Below are positions 33,562 through 41,017 of a stretch of DNA of 64,000 nucleotides, piece after piece (within the stretch, counting starts at the first letter, position 1; every line of letters begins with the position of its first letter). The stretch lies in assembly GCF_041435015.1 (NCBI RefSeq), contig NZ_CP107989.1:1178001-1242000 (forward strand), given 5' to 3'. The stretch is from Streptomyces canus (GTDB taxonomy: Bacteria > Actinomycetota > Actinomycetes > Streptomycetales > Streptomycetaceae). Both the position numbers and the translations under genes were made by a program. The notes under the pieces were generated by a model, which worked only from the letters and a program-made list of their open reading frames with translations, ran no database searches and had not been told where the DNA came from.

Positions 33562-34443
33562 CTAGTCCAGTTCCGCGAGCCGCTGCACGGCCGGTGCGAC
33601 GAAGCGTTCGATCCACTCCGCTGGGGCGCCGATGCGCGGGGCGAGGATGACGGTGTCGATGCCGAGCTTGCCGTAGCCGGTGATGTCCCGGGTGAAGGCC
33701 TCCAGGTCGCCCTCGGTGGCCGGTTCTCCCATGTAGGCGACGGTCTTGCGGATCTCGTCGTAGTCCCGCCCCTCGGTGTCGCAGTGGCCGCGCAGCACGT
33801 CGAGCTTGTGCGTGACCTCCTCCGGCGTGGTGGCGAAGAGGTTGCAGGCGTCGCCGTAGCGGGCGACCAGGCGGAGGGTCTTCTTCTCGCCACTGCCGCC
33901 GATCATGATCTCGGGGTGCGGGCGGCTGACCGGGGCGGGTACGCACAGGGTCTCGGCGAGCCGGTAGTGGGTGCCCTCGAAGGGGCCGTTCGCGGCCGGG
34001 TCCCACATCTGCAGACAGATCCGCAGGGTCTCCTCCAGCCGTTCGAAGCGCTCCGCGAGGGGCGGGAACGGCACGCCGAGCCCTTCGTGCTCCCGGTCGT
34101 ACCAGGCGGCTCCGACACCGAGGGTGGCCCGGCCGCCGGAGAGCACGTCGAGCGTGGTCGCGATCTTGGCGAGCAGGCCGGGGTGGCGGTACGTCACTCC
34201 GGTCACGAGCGCGCCGAGCCGGACCGTCTCGGTGTGGGCCGCGAGGAAGCTCAGGGTCGTGTAGGCCTCCAGCATGGGGTCCTCGGCGCCGCCGTTGAAC
34301 TCCATCTGGAAGTAGTGGTCCATCACCGACAGCCAGCTCACGCCGGCCGCCTCCGCCGCTGCACCCGCGGAGGCGAGCTCGGCCCCGAGAGCGGGTGCGC
34401 CCGCGGGGTGGTTGAACCGGTTGATGTGCACGCCCACACGCAT
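33562..34443 (-). CDS. LLM-class (luciferase-like) F420-dependent oxidoreductase
   Basis: The protein has 293 residues, a TIM barrel of the luciferase-like family: LSVMDHYFQM at the start, GALVTGVTYRHPGLLAKIATTLDVLSGGRATLGVGAAWYDREHEGLGVPFPP, and IMIGGSGEKKTLRLVARYGDACN. These match the F420-binding branch common in actinomycetes. The hydride acceptor is unknown. It stands alone between a small gene and terC. Confidence 0.88.
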   Translation of the reverse strand: MRVGVHINRFNHPAGAPALGAELASAGAAAEAAGVSWLSVMDHYFQMEFNGGAEDPMLEAYTTLSFLAAHTETVRLGALVTGVTYRHPGLLAKIATTLDVLSGGRATLGVGAAWYDREHEGLGVPFPPLAERFERLEETLRICLQMWDPAANGPFEGTHYRLAETLCVPAPVSRPHPEIMIGGSGEKKTLRLVARYGDACNLFATTPEEVTHKLDVLRGHCDTEGRDYDEIRKTVAYMGEPATEGDLEAFTRDITGYGKLGIDTVILAPRIGAPAEWIERFVAPAVQRLAELD

Positions 34444-34508
34444 GTCCGTCTCCGTTCACAGCTCTCTCGCCGACCTGCCCGACGCTAGAACTTGAAGCGC
34501 TCTCGAAG

Positions 34509-35531
34509 TCAAGGGGGAGACGGGCACCTGCGTGCTCCGGTCACCGCGCCTCTCACGCCACCCGTTCCGCCTCCGTCTCCCCCGTCTCCCCCCTGCTTCT
34601 TCGCGGCCCGCAGGCTTGTGAGCGTGGTGACCGTCAGGACGAGGAGGATGAATCCGAGGGAGAAGGGGATGCCGATCTCGGGGACGTGGACGCCGGACTC
34701 GTGGAGAGCGTGCAGGACGAGTTTGACGCCGATGAAGCCGAGGATGATCGAGAGGCCGTAGCTGAGGTGGACCAGCTTCTTCAGCAGGCCGCCGATGAGG
34801 AAGTACAGCTGGCGCAGGCCCATCAGGGCGAACGCGTTCGCGGTGAAGACGATGTACGGGTCCTGGGTGAGCCCGTAGATGGCGGGGATGGAGTCCAGGG
34901 CGAACAGCACGTCGGTGGAGCCGATCGCGAGCATCACGACCAGCATCGGGGTCATGACCCGCTTGCCGTTCTCCTCGATCCACAGCTTGGTGCCGTGGTA
35001 GCGGTCGGCCACCCCGAAACGCCTCTCCACCATCTTCAGGAGCTTGTTCTCCTCGTACTCCTCGTCGTGTCCGTCCTTGCGGGCGTCCTGGACGAGCTTC
35101 CAGGCGGTCCAGATCAGGAACGCGCCGAAGAGGTAGAACACCCACGAGAACGCGGAGATGATCGCCGCTCCGGCCGCGATGAACCCGGCGCGCAGCACGA
35201 GCGCCATCACGACGCCGACCATCAGCACCCGCTGCTGGTACTGCGAGGGCACGGCGAACTTCCCCATGATCAGGACGAACACGAAGAGGTTGTCGACGCT
35301 CAGGGACTTCTCGGTGATGTATCCGGCGAAGAACTCGCCCGTGGGTTTCCCACCGGCGAAGAGGAGCAGCCCGAGTCCGAAGAGACAGGCCAGCACGACC
35401 CAGACGACGGTCCAGATGCCGGCTTCCTTGACCGACACGTCGTGGGGTTTGCGGCCGATGAAGAAGTCGGCGCCGACCAGGACGCACAGGGCGACGATGG
35501 TCAGCAGCCAGACGGTGAGAGAGACGTTCAC
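34509..35531 (-). CDS. TerC-family integral membrane protein
   Basis: The protein has 340 residues from a GTG preceded by AGGAGA. About nine hydrophobic segments carry family motifs EKSLSVDNLFVFVLIMGKFAVP, AIGSTDVLFALDSIPAIYGLTQDPYIVFTANAFALMGLRQLYFLIG and LSIILGFIGVKL. The C-terminal 30 residues are Gly/Arg-rich and cytoplasmic. TerC proteins are linked to tellurite resistance and manganese export to exoenzymes. The gap to the divergent esterase contains two large palindromes. Confidence 0.92.
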   Translation of the reverse strand: MNVSLTVWLLTIVALCVLVGADFFIGRKPHDVSVKEAGIWTVVWVVLACLFGLGLLLFAGGKPTGEFFAGYITEKSLSVDNLFVFVLIMGKFAVPSQYQQRVLMVGVVMALVLRAGFIAAGAAIISAFSWVFYLFGAFLIWTAWKLVQDARKDGHDEEYEENKLLKMVERRFGVADRYHGTKLWIEENGKRVMTPMLVVMLAIGSTDVLFALDSIPAIYGLTQDPYIVFTANAFALMGLRQLYFLIGGLLKKLVHLSYGLSIILGFIGVKLVLHALHESGVHVPEIGIPFSLGFILLVLTVTTLTSLRAAKKQGGDGGDGGGTGGVRGAVTGARRCPSPP

Positions 35532-35673
35532 TGGTTCTCCTGATGCGTGGGGGGCACCGCCAGCGTTGTCACCACCGAGGATCCCTTCCACCTGCAAAAG
35601 GTGAACAACGGGTCACGCGATGGCAAGGAACCGCAGGTCACACAAGAACATGACGGAATCCCGCCGCTCACCA

Positions 35674-35709
35674 CCCGCCGTACGGCGGGCAGGTTCCGCC
35701 GTACGGCGG
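35674..35709. promoter_or_regulatory. Two tandem perfect palindromes, candidate operator
   Basis: CCCGCCGTACGGCGGG is followed by CCGCCGTACGGCGG. Both are perfect palindromes sharing a 14-bp core, and their centres are exactly 21 bp apart, two helical turns. They lie between divergent terC and an esterase gene, 70 bases before the esterase start. The arrangement fits cooperative binding of two dimers on one face of the helix. Confidence 0.6.
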
Positions 35710-35778
35710 CGGTCAGGACGGACGTCGTTGCCCCGATCATGACGCCACGAGCCGCCGCGCCCCGCGTGAGGAGAAGCC

Positions 35779-36756
35779 ATGACCCATGTGCCGCCCCCGT
35801 TCGACCCCGAGCTCAGTGCCGCCCTGGATCTGATCAAGGACGTGATCTCGCCCGGTCTCACCGTGGACGAGATCGACGTCGTGCGCCAGGGACCGGGTAT
35901 CGAGATGCTGGCCGACCTGGACCTGACGCTGGACGGGTTCTTCGAGGTGGAGGACCGGTCGGTGCCGGGACCTGCGGGCGCCCCCGAGATCTCGCTGCTG
36001 ATCTGCCGACCCACCACTCCGGTGACCGCGGGCACCGGGCGTCCGGTGATCTACCACGTCCACGGCGGCGGCATGATTCTCGGCAACAACCGGGTCGGGG
36101 TGGACGGTCCGCTGGCCTGGGCGAAGGAACTGGACGCGGTCGTGGTGTCGGTGGAGTACCGGCTGGCGCCCGAACATCCGCATCCGGCGCCGGTCGAGGA
36201 CGTCTACGCCGGGCTCGTGTGGACCTCCGAGCACGCCGAAGAGCTGGGCGGGGACCCCGAGCGGATCGTCATCGCCGGTGCGAGCGCGGGTGGCGGGCTG
36301 TCGGCGGCGCTGGCGCTGCTCACCCGTGACCGCAAGGGGCCGCGGCCGCTGGGGCAGCTGCTGATGTGCCCGATGCTGGACGACCGCAATGACAGTCCCT
36401 CGACATATCAGATGGCGGGGCTGGGCGTCTGGGACCGGACGGCCAACGAGACGGGCTGGACGGCGTTGCTGGGCGAACTGCGCGGCGGTCCCGACGTTCC
36501 GGCGTACGCGGCGCCGGCCCGGGCCGAGGACCTGTCGGGACTGCCGCCGGCCTTCCTCGACGTGGGGTCGGCGGAGACGTTCCGGGACGAGGTCGTCGCG
36601 TACGCCTCGCGCATCTGGCAGGCGGGCGGGGTGGCGGAGCTGCATGTGTGGCCGGGAGGCTTCCACGGGTTCGACGGGTTCGCTCCGCAGGCGGCGTTGT
36701 CCCAGGCGGCGCGGGCGGCGCATGTGGTGTGGCTGCGGAGGCTGCTGGGCAGCTAG
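35779..36756 (+). CDS. Alpha/beta hydrolase, hormone-sensitive-lipase type esterase
   Basis: The protein has 325 residues with the oxyanion-hole motif YHVHGGGMILGNN, VVVSVEYRLAPEHPHPAPVEDVYAG, the nucleophile elbow GASAGGGLSAALALL, and late LDVGSAETFRDEVVAYA and WPGGFHGFDGF giving the Asp and His of the triad. It should hydrolyse short-chain or aryl esters in the cytoplasm. A GAGGAG ribosome-binding site precedes the ATG. Natural substrate unknown. Confidence 0.93.
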   Translation: MTHVPPPFDPELSAALDLIKDVISPGLTVDEIDVVRQGPGIEMLADLDLTLDGFFEVEDRSVPGPAGAPEISLLICRPTTPVTAGTGRPVIYHVHGGGMILGNNRVGVDGPLAWAKELDAVVVSVEYRLAPEHPHPAPVEDVYAGLVWTSEHAEELGGDPERIVIAGASAGGGLSAALALLTRDRKGPRPLGQLLMCPMLDDRNDSPSTYQMAGLGVWDRTANETGWTALLGELRGGPDVPAYAAPARAEDLSGLPPAFLDVGSAETFRDEVVAYASRIWQAGGVAELHVWPGGFHGFDGFAPQAALSQAARAAHVVWLRRLLGS

Positions 36757-36819
36757 CGGTGGTACGGGCGGAGGCGCGGAAGGCAGCGCGCGCCGTTCGG
36801 ACATGGGGCGGCTCCGGCC

Positions 36820-36985
36820 GCATCGTGGCTGCTCGCGCGCCCACGTGGCGGAGCCACAGGTCCCCGCTTGGCGGAGCCACATGTCCCCCGTCGCGGAGCC
36901 ACCCATGTTCCCGCGTGGCGGAGCCAACCCATGTGACGGTCCCGCGCCCCCATGGGGGTGCTTCGCGGCCCCCATGGCGCACCAT
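36820..36985. repeat. Array of about four GGCGGAGCCA hairpin units
   Basis: The units GTGGCGGAGCCAC (36845), TTGGCGGAGCCAC (36868), GTCGCGGAGCCAC (36890) and GTGGCGGAGCCAA (36914) repeat every 22-24 bases, separated by CAT/CAGGTCCCC-like spacers. Each unit can fold on itself (GTGGC/GCCAC). The array ends in CCCGCGCCCCCATGGGGGTG, a further hairpin. It is noncoding, between the esterase and the next regulator, and shares its core with the element at 32.15 kb. Confidence 0.6.
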
Positions 36986-36991
36986 GGGCGT

Positions 36992-37981
36992 ATGAAAGAG
37001 CTGGCCGGGCGCCTCACCGCGCTGGATCCGGATGCCGGTGCCGCCGTCCGGGTCATCGCCTACTTCGATCGGCTGTCCGAGGCCCGTGCGGGGCTGGAGG
37101 CGTTGGTGCGCGGGGCCGCCGTGCTGGCCGGCGTGCCCGCCCGGCTGATCGATGTCGAGCGGCGGGTGCAGGTTCGCGTCGAGGCCGACGGGACGCGCCG
37201 CGACTCCGGGGCGCCGCCGGATCCCTGCTGGCCCACCACCGCGCTCGCGCCCGGTGGGGCCGCCGCTCTGTGGCTGGAGCGGGCCGAGGCTGCGCCCAGT
37301 GTGGTCGACGCGGTGATTCTGGAGCGGGCCGCGGGAGCCGTACGGCTCGTGCTGGACCGTACGCGCGGACGCGCGCCCGTCGACGACCCGGCGCTGGTCG
37401 AGACCGTGCTGGATGCCACGGCCCCCGAGGCCGCCCGGTTGCACGCGGCGCGTGGGCTCGGGCTGGAGCCCGCGGCGTCCGCGCGTGCGCTGGCCCCGCT
37501 CGACGGGCGGCCCCGGATCGTGTCCGGGCGGGCGGACGCCGTGCTGCCCGCGGGACGGGTCGGGGTGGGACCCGCTGTGCCCGTGCTCGATCTGCCGCGG
37601 TCCTGGGCGGACGCCCGAACCGCGCTGCGGTTCACCGCAGAGGGCACGGCTCAGGATCCTGGACCGAAGATCGTGTACGCCGACGAACTGGGCGGCGTCG
37701 CGCTCCTGGCCGACCTCGTCGCGCCGGGTGCCGAGCCGCCGCCCGACGTCCAGGCGCTGGAGGCGGCGGGGGCGGCCACGCCCTGGCTGCTCGGCACGCT
37801 GCACGCCGTGGTCTCGACGGCGAGCCTGCGTGCGGCTGCCGCCGAGATCAACGTCCACCACTCCACGCTCCAGGACCGGCTGTCCCACGCGGAGCATCTG
37901 CTGGGTTGGCCATTGCGCACACCTCAGGGGCGACTGCGGCTGCAACTTGCCCTGACGATGCGCCACTTGGCACGGTCATAG
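36992..37981 (+). CDS. PucR/CdaR-like helix-turn-helix regulator
   Basis: The protein has 329 residues from ATG (MKELAGRLTALDPD). Most of it lacks a recognisable domain, but the last 60 residues read LLGTLHAVVSTASLRAAAAEINVHHSTLQDRLSHAEHLLGWPLRTPQGRLRLQLALTMRHL, the PucR-type C-terminal HTH in which the strand after the helix pair ends in a conserved RL.L.LAL.LR.L pattern. Alanine- and arginine-rich composition is typical for these streptomycete regulators. The target is unknown. Confidence 0.8.
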   Translation: MKELAGRLTALDPDAGAAVRVIAYFDRLSEARAGLEALVRGAAVLAGVPARLIDVERRVQVRVEADGTRRDSGAPPDPCWPTTALAPGGAAALWLERAEAAPSVVDAVILERAAGAVRLVLDRTRGRAPVDDPALVETVLDATAPEAARLHAARGLGLEPAASARALAPLDGRPRIVSGRADAVLPAGRVGVGPAVPVLDLPRSWADARTALRFTAEGTAQDPGPKIVYADELGGVALLADLVAPGAEPPPDVQALEAAGAATPWLLGTLHAVVSTASLRAAAAEINVHHSTLQDRLSHAEHLLGWPLRTPQGRLRLQLALTMRHLARS

Positions 37982-37994
37982 CGTGAACTCAGGG

Positions 37995-38348
37995 TCAGCG
38001 GAACTCGTGCACGACCTGGATCGCGCCGACGATGTGCGCGTTGAACTCGTCGAGTTCCTCGGCAGGGACCCACAGTTCGAGTATCGTGCGGCCACCTGCC
38101 TGCTGGACGGGATAGCGGCTCAGGAAGTCCGACTCGACCTCGAAGCGGGTCACGAAGCCGACGCCGTCGTGCTTGACGTTCCAGTCCCTGGCGATCCTGA
38201 TCGCGTAGTCCTCGTTGAGGACCGGATAGAAGATCGGCTGCTCGGGCAGCCTCGGCGGCCAGGCACGCCAGTCGAGTTCCCGGACCAGGTCCAGCTCCTT
38301 GGGGCCGGTCGGGCGCCAGAGGGTCGTGGTGGGGTCCCGGGTCGTCAT
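37995..38348 (-). CDS. Conserved protein of the 'ADP-ribosylation/crystallin J1' annotation group
   Basis: The protein has 117 residues and a well-conserved pattern: TTLWRPTGPKELDLV, WPPRLPEQPIFYPVLNEDYA, ARDWN, FVTRFEVESDFLSRYPVQQAGG, LELWVPAEELDEFN and HIVGAIQV. I recognise this as a small conserved actinobacterial family that databases label with the crystallin J1 name; it has no catalytic motif I can identify, so function is unknown. It diverges from a MarR gene across palindromic and repeated DNA, so it is a likely target of that regulator. Confidence 0.8.
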   Translation of the reverse strand: MTTRDPTTTLWRPTGPKELDLVRELDWRAWPPRLPEQPIFYPVLNEDYAIRIARDWNVKHDGVGFVTRFEVESDFLSRYPVQQAGGRTILELWVPAEELDEFNAHIVGAIQVVHEFR

Positions 38349-38406
38349 CGGAGTCGCTCTCTGCGGGTGCGGGGCTGATAGTTGCGCGCGCACTATAGAA
38401 GCAGAC

Positions 38407-38474
38407 GCTGAAAGTTTCAGCGATGCAATATCCTGGGCGTATCCCGTATCGGGACGGATCCGTATCGGGACGGA
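38407..38474. promoter_or_regulatory. Palindrome plus direct repeats, candidate MarR control region
   Basis: GCTGAAAGTTTCAGC is a perfect palindrome with 7-base arms. It is followed by two copies of CCGTATCGGGACGGA (starting at 38444 and 38460, period 16) immediately before the MarR ribosome-binding site. All lie in the divergent gap between the 117-residue conserved protein and the MarR gene. Confidence 0.6.
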
Positions 38475-38487
38475 GGAAGCAGGCCCC

Positions 38488-38946
38488 ATGACCGCCACAG
38501 ACCCCGCGCTCACCGCCCTCGCCCAGGGCTGGTGCGCGCTCTCGCTGCTGCACGGGCGGATCGAGGCCCACATCGAGCGCGCTCTGCAGTCCGGACACGA
38601 CCTCAGCGTGCGCGAGTACTCCCTGCTCGACGTCCTGGGTCGCCAGCACGACGGCGAGGGCGGGCATCTGCAGATGAAGCAGGTCGCCGGCGCCGTCGTC
38701 CTCAGCCAGAGCGCCACCACCCGCCTGGTCACCCGTCTCGAGGACCGCGGCCTGCTCTCCCGCTACCTCTGCCCCACCGACCGCCGAGGCATCTACACCG
38801 ACGTCACCGAGGCCGGCCGCACCCTCCTCGAACAGGCCCGCCCCACCAACGAGAAGGCCCTCCGCGAAGCCCTCGACCAGGCAGCCACCAACCCCGAACT
38901 GGCCCCCCTCGTACGAGCCCTCGAAGCCCACGGCGTCCCGGCCTGA
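38488..38946 (+). CDS. MarR-family transcriptional regulator
   Basis: The protein has 152 residues. LSVREYSLLDVLGRQ leads into the winged helix LQMKQVAGAVVLSQSATTRLVTRLEDRGLLSRYLCPTDRRGIYTDVTEAG, with the DRRG wing intact. GGAGGAAG lies upstream of the ATG. It probably autoregulates through the palindrome and repeats upstream and controls the divergent conserved protein. Confidence 0.93.
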   Translation: MTATDPALTALAQGWCALSLLHGRIEAHIERALQSGHDLSVREYSLLDVLGRQHDGEGGHLQMKQVAGAVVLSQSATTRLVTRLEDRGLLSRYLCPTDRRGIYTDVTEAGRTLLEQARPTNEKALREALDQAATNPELAPLVRALEAHGVPA

Positions 38947-39303
38947 CGCGGACGCCGTTCATCGAGGTGACCGCCTCGTCCACGGACATCGCGACGATGC
39001 CCGGCGAGACACCCGCCGCCGTGGCGGCATCCGTCGGGAGGCGGGCGTCTTTGCGCGGCAACACCCCGGCCTGGGCGACGCTGCCCAGTCCGCACCGCGG
39101 AGGGTGCTGAACGCGACTGACCGCTGCGGGACGCCGAGGCGGTCGTCCACGGCCCACTGCGCCTCATCTCCGGGATCGTCGCGGCCTTGGGCTCCAGCGG
39201 GGTGCCGGTGCCGCCCGACACCGGCTGCCGCGCGGACGAGGCACACGACATTTGGCCGGAGCAGCGGCGCCGAGGCCACCTGACTGGTGCGGGTTCAAGG
39301 CGC
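38947..39303. other. Unassigned region after MarR
   Basis: Overlapping frames on both strands have no recognisable domain and no good ribosome-binding sites. The region ends in the tail of a lost acyl-CoA synthetase gene, so it is probably the site of an old deletion. Confidence 0.4.
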
Positions 39304-39354
39304 GAGGAATTGCCGCTGACCGCCACGGGCAAGGTCTTGAAGGACCAGCGGTGA
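39304..39354 (+). pseudogene. C-terminal tail of an AMP-binding acyl-CoA synthetase
   Basis: The frame reads EELPLTATGKVLKDQR followed by a stop. L.T.TGKVLK.LR is the hallmark C-terminus of acyl-CoA synthetases, with the catalytic Lys of the A10 motif. Nothing of the rest of such an enzyme is found upstream, so only the 3' end is left. The downstream CoA-transferase and acyl-CoA dehydrogenase genes suggest it once belonged to the same acyl-CoA cluster. Confidence 0.5.
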
Positions 39355-39395
39355 GGGAAATCGCCGCGTTTCGCGCAGACGAACGGAGATTCAGC

Positions 39396-39662
39396 GTGAC
39401 GACGAACCAGGCCACGGCCCCGGGCGAGGACATCTCACTCACTCGGCTGGAGCGTCTCGACGAGGAGATCATCGCGCTGCTGGCGCGCCGCCGCGAGATG
39501 GCTCAGGAGCTCCCCGCCCCGGCCCGGGCCCGCGCGGTCGACCCCGGTTTCGTGGAGGCCGTACGGGAGATCACGGACCGCTACCGACAAGAGCTCGGCG
39601 GGGCGGGTGAGCTCGTCGCCCGCGCGGTCATGGTCCTGTGCCATCCGGACCGCCAGAGCTGA
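39396..39662 (+). CDS. Chorismate-mutase-like (AroQ-type) small protein
   Basis: The protein has 88 residues from GTG (VTTNQATAPGED). The sequence LTRLERLDEEIIALLARRREMAQEL matches the first helix of AroQ chorismate mutases (an R.-I-D.-I..LL..R pattern), and the remainder is helical with DPGFVEAVREITDRYRQEL. Whether all active-site residues are present is unclear, and AroQ-like proteins of this size also occur without mutase activity. The sequence between this gene and the CaiB gene is short. Confidence 0.5.
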   Translation: MTTNQATAPGEDISLTRLERLDEEIIALLARRREMAQELPAPARARAVDPGFVEAVREITDRYRQELGGAGELVARAVMVLCHPDRQS

Positions 39663-39796
39663 GCCGTGCGCGGCTGAAGGGCCGTACAAAGGGGGGTGGG
39701 TGATCTCGCCGACAGTCCTGAGGTGGCAAAGAGCACAGGTCGTCAAGGTGCGGCGGCCGTTGACACCCTCTTGGATTTGGCCGTACAAAAGCCCCC

Positions 39797-40990
39797 ATGA
39801 GCGTGCCGCAGCTTCCCCTGTCCGGGGTCACGGTGGTCAGCCTGGAGCAGGCCGTGGCCGCGCCCTACGCCACCCGGCAGCTCGCCGACCTCGGCGCCAG
39901 GGTGATCAAGGTGGAGCGGCCGGGCGAGGGTGACTTCGCCCGCCGCTACGACACGACCGTGCACGGCCACTCCAGCTACTTCGTGTGGCTCAACCGGTCC
40001 AAGGAGTCGCTCACGCTCGACCTCAAGGACCCGCGCGGAATCGAGATCCTGCACCAACTCCTCGACGGTGCCGACGTGTTCGTACAGAACCTGGCTCCGG
40101 GCGCGGCCGACCGGCTGGGCCTCGGCGTGGACGTCCTCGCCGGGCGCTGGCCGAGGCTGATCCCGTGCACGATCTCCGGATACGGCACCGACGGGCCGTG
40201 GGCGGACCGCAAGTCCTACGACCTGCTCGTCCAGTGCCAGACGGGCCTGGTGTCGCTGACCGGGACCGCCGAGGAGACCGCGCGGGTCGGGATCTCGGTC
40301 GCCGACATCGCGGCCGGGATGTACGCGTACAGCGGCGTCCTCACCGCCCTGTACACCCGGGCCACCACCGGCAGAGCCCACCCGGTGGAGGTGTCGCTGT
40401 TCGAGGCACTGGCCGAGTGGATGAGCCAGCCGGCCAACTACACGCGTTACGGCGGAAGCCAGCCGCCGCGTCTGGGCACCCAGCACGCCACCATCGCCCC
40501 GTACGGCGCCTTCACCGCCACCGACGGCAAGGACGTGCTCTTCTCCATCCAGAACGAACGCGAATGGCTCGCCCTCTGTGCGCATTTCCTACGACGGCCC
40601 GAGCTGGCCGAGGATCCGCGCTTCACCACCGGCTCCGCCCGGGTCGCCCACCGCGAGGAACTCAACGCCGTGGTCGCCGAGCGGATCGCACGCTCCGAGG
40701 CCGCGGAGGTCCTGAAGGACCTGGAGGACATCGGCATCGCCTGCGCCGGGGTGAACGACGTCGCCGCGTTCCTCGACCACCCGGTCCTGGCCGCCCGCGG
40801 CCGCTGGCACGAGGTCGCCGTTCCCGGCGGAGCCACGGTGGAGGCGTTGCTGCCCCCGGCCGACCTCGCCGGCCTGCCCGCCCGCATGGACCCGGTCCCG
40901 GCGGTGGGCGAGCACACCGAGGCGATCCTCACGGAACTCGGTCGCAGCGGCGACGACATCGCGGCGCTGCGTGCCGACGCGGTCGTCTGA
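39797..40990 (+). CDS. CaiB/BaiF-family CoA-transferase (family III)
   Basis: The protein has 397 residues. LSGVTVVSLEQAVAAPYATRQLADLGARVIKVERPGEGDFAR is the family N-terminus, and VGISVADIAAGMYAYSGVLTAL contains the catalytic aspartate. SFFVWLN-like YFVWLNRSKESLTLDLKDPRG also fits. It should move CoA between a donor and an organic acid. It is followed 27 bases later by an acyl-CoA dehydrogenase and then a GntR regulator and EtfBA, so it activates an acid for oxidation; the acid is unknown. Confidence 0.93.
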   Translation: MSVPQLPLSGVTVVSLEQAVAAPYATRQLADLGARVIKVERPGEGDFARRYDTTVHGHSSYFVWLNRSKESLTLDLKDPRGIEILHQLLDGADVFVQNLAPGAADRLGLGVDVLAGRWPRLIPCTISGYGTDGPWADRKSYDLLVQCQTGLVSLTGTAEETARVGISVADIAAGMYAYSGVLTALYTRATTGRAHPVEVSLFEALAEWMSQPANYTRYGGSQPPRLGTQHATIAPYGAFTATDGKDVLFSIQNEREWLALCAHFLRRPELAEDPRFTTGSARVAHREELNAVVAERIARSEAAEVLKDLEDIGIACAGVNDVAAFLDHPVLAARGRWHEVAVPGGATVEALLPPADLAGLPARMDPVPAVGEHTEAILTELGRSGDDIAALRADAVV

Positions 40991-41017
40991 GGCCCTGGAC
41001 CGGAGGAGACACGTGCG

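Noticed and set aside
35532..35673. Possible manganese (yybP-ykoY) riboswitch before terC
   Set aside because: terC is a common riboswitch target, but the leader lacks the conserved purine-rich GGGGAGUA-type core and paired helices; only a normal ribosome-binding site is seen.
36820..36985. CRISPR-like array
   Set aside because: The repeats are only about 13 bases, the spacers about 10, they vary between units and no cas gene is near. It is better explained as a hairpin repeat array.
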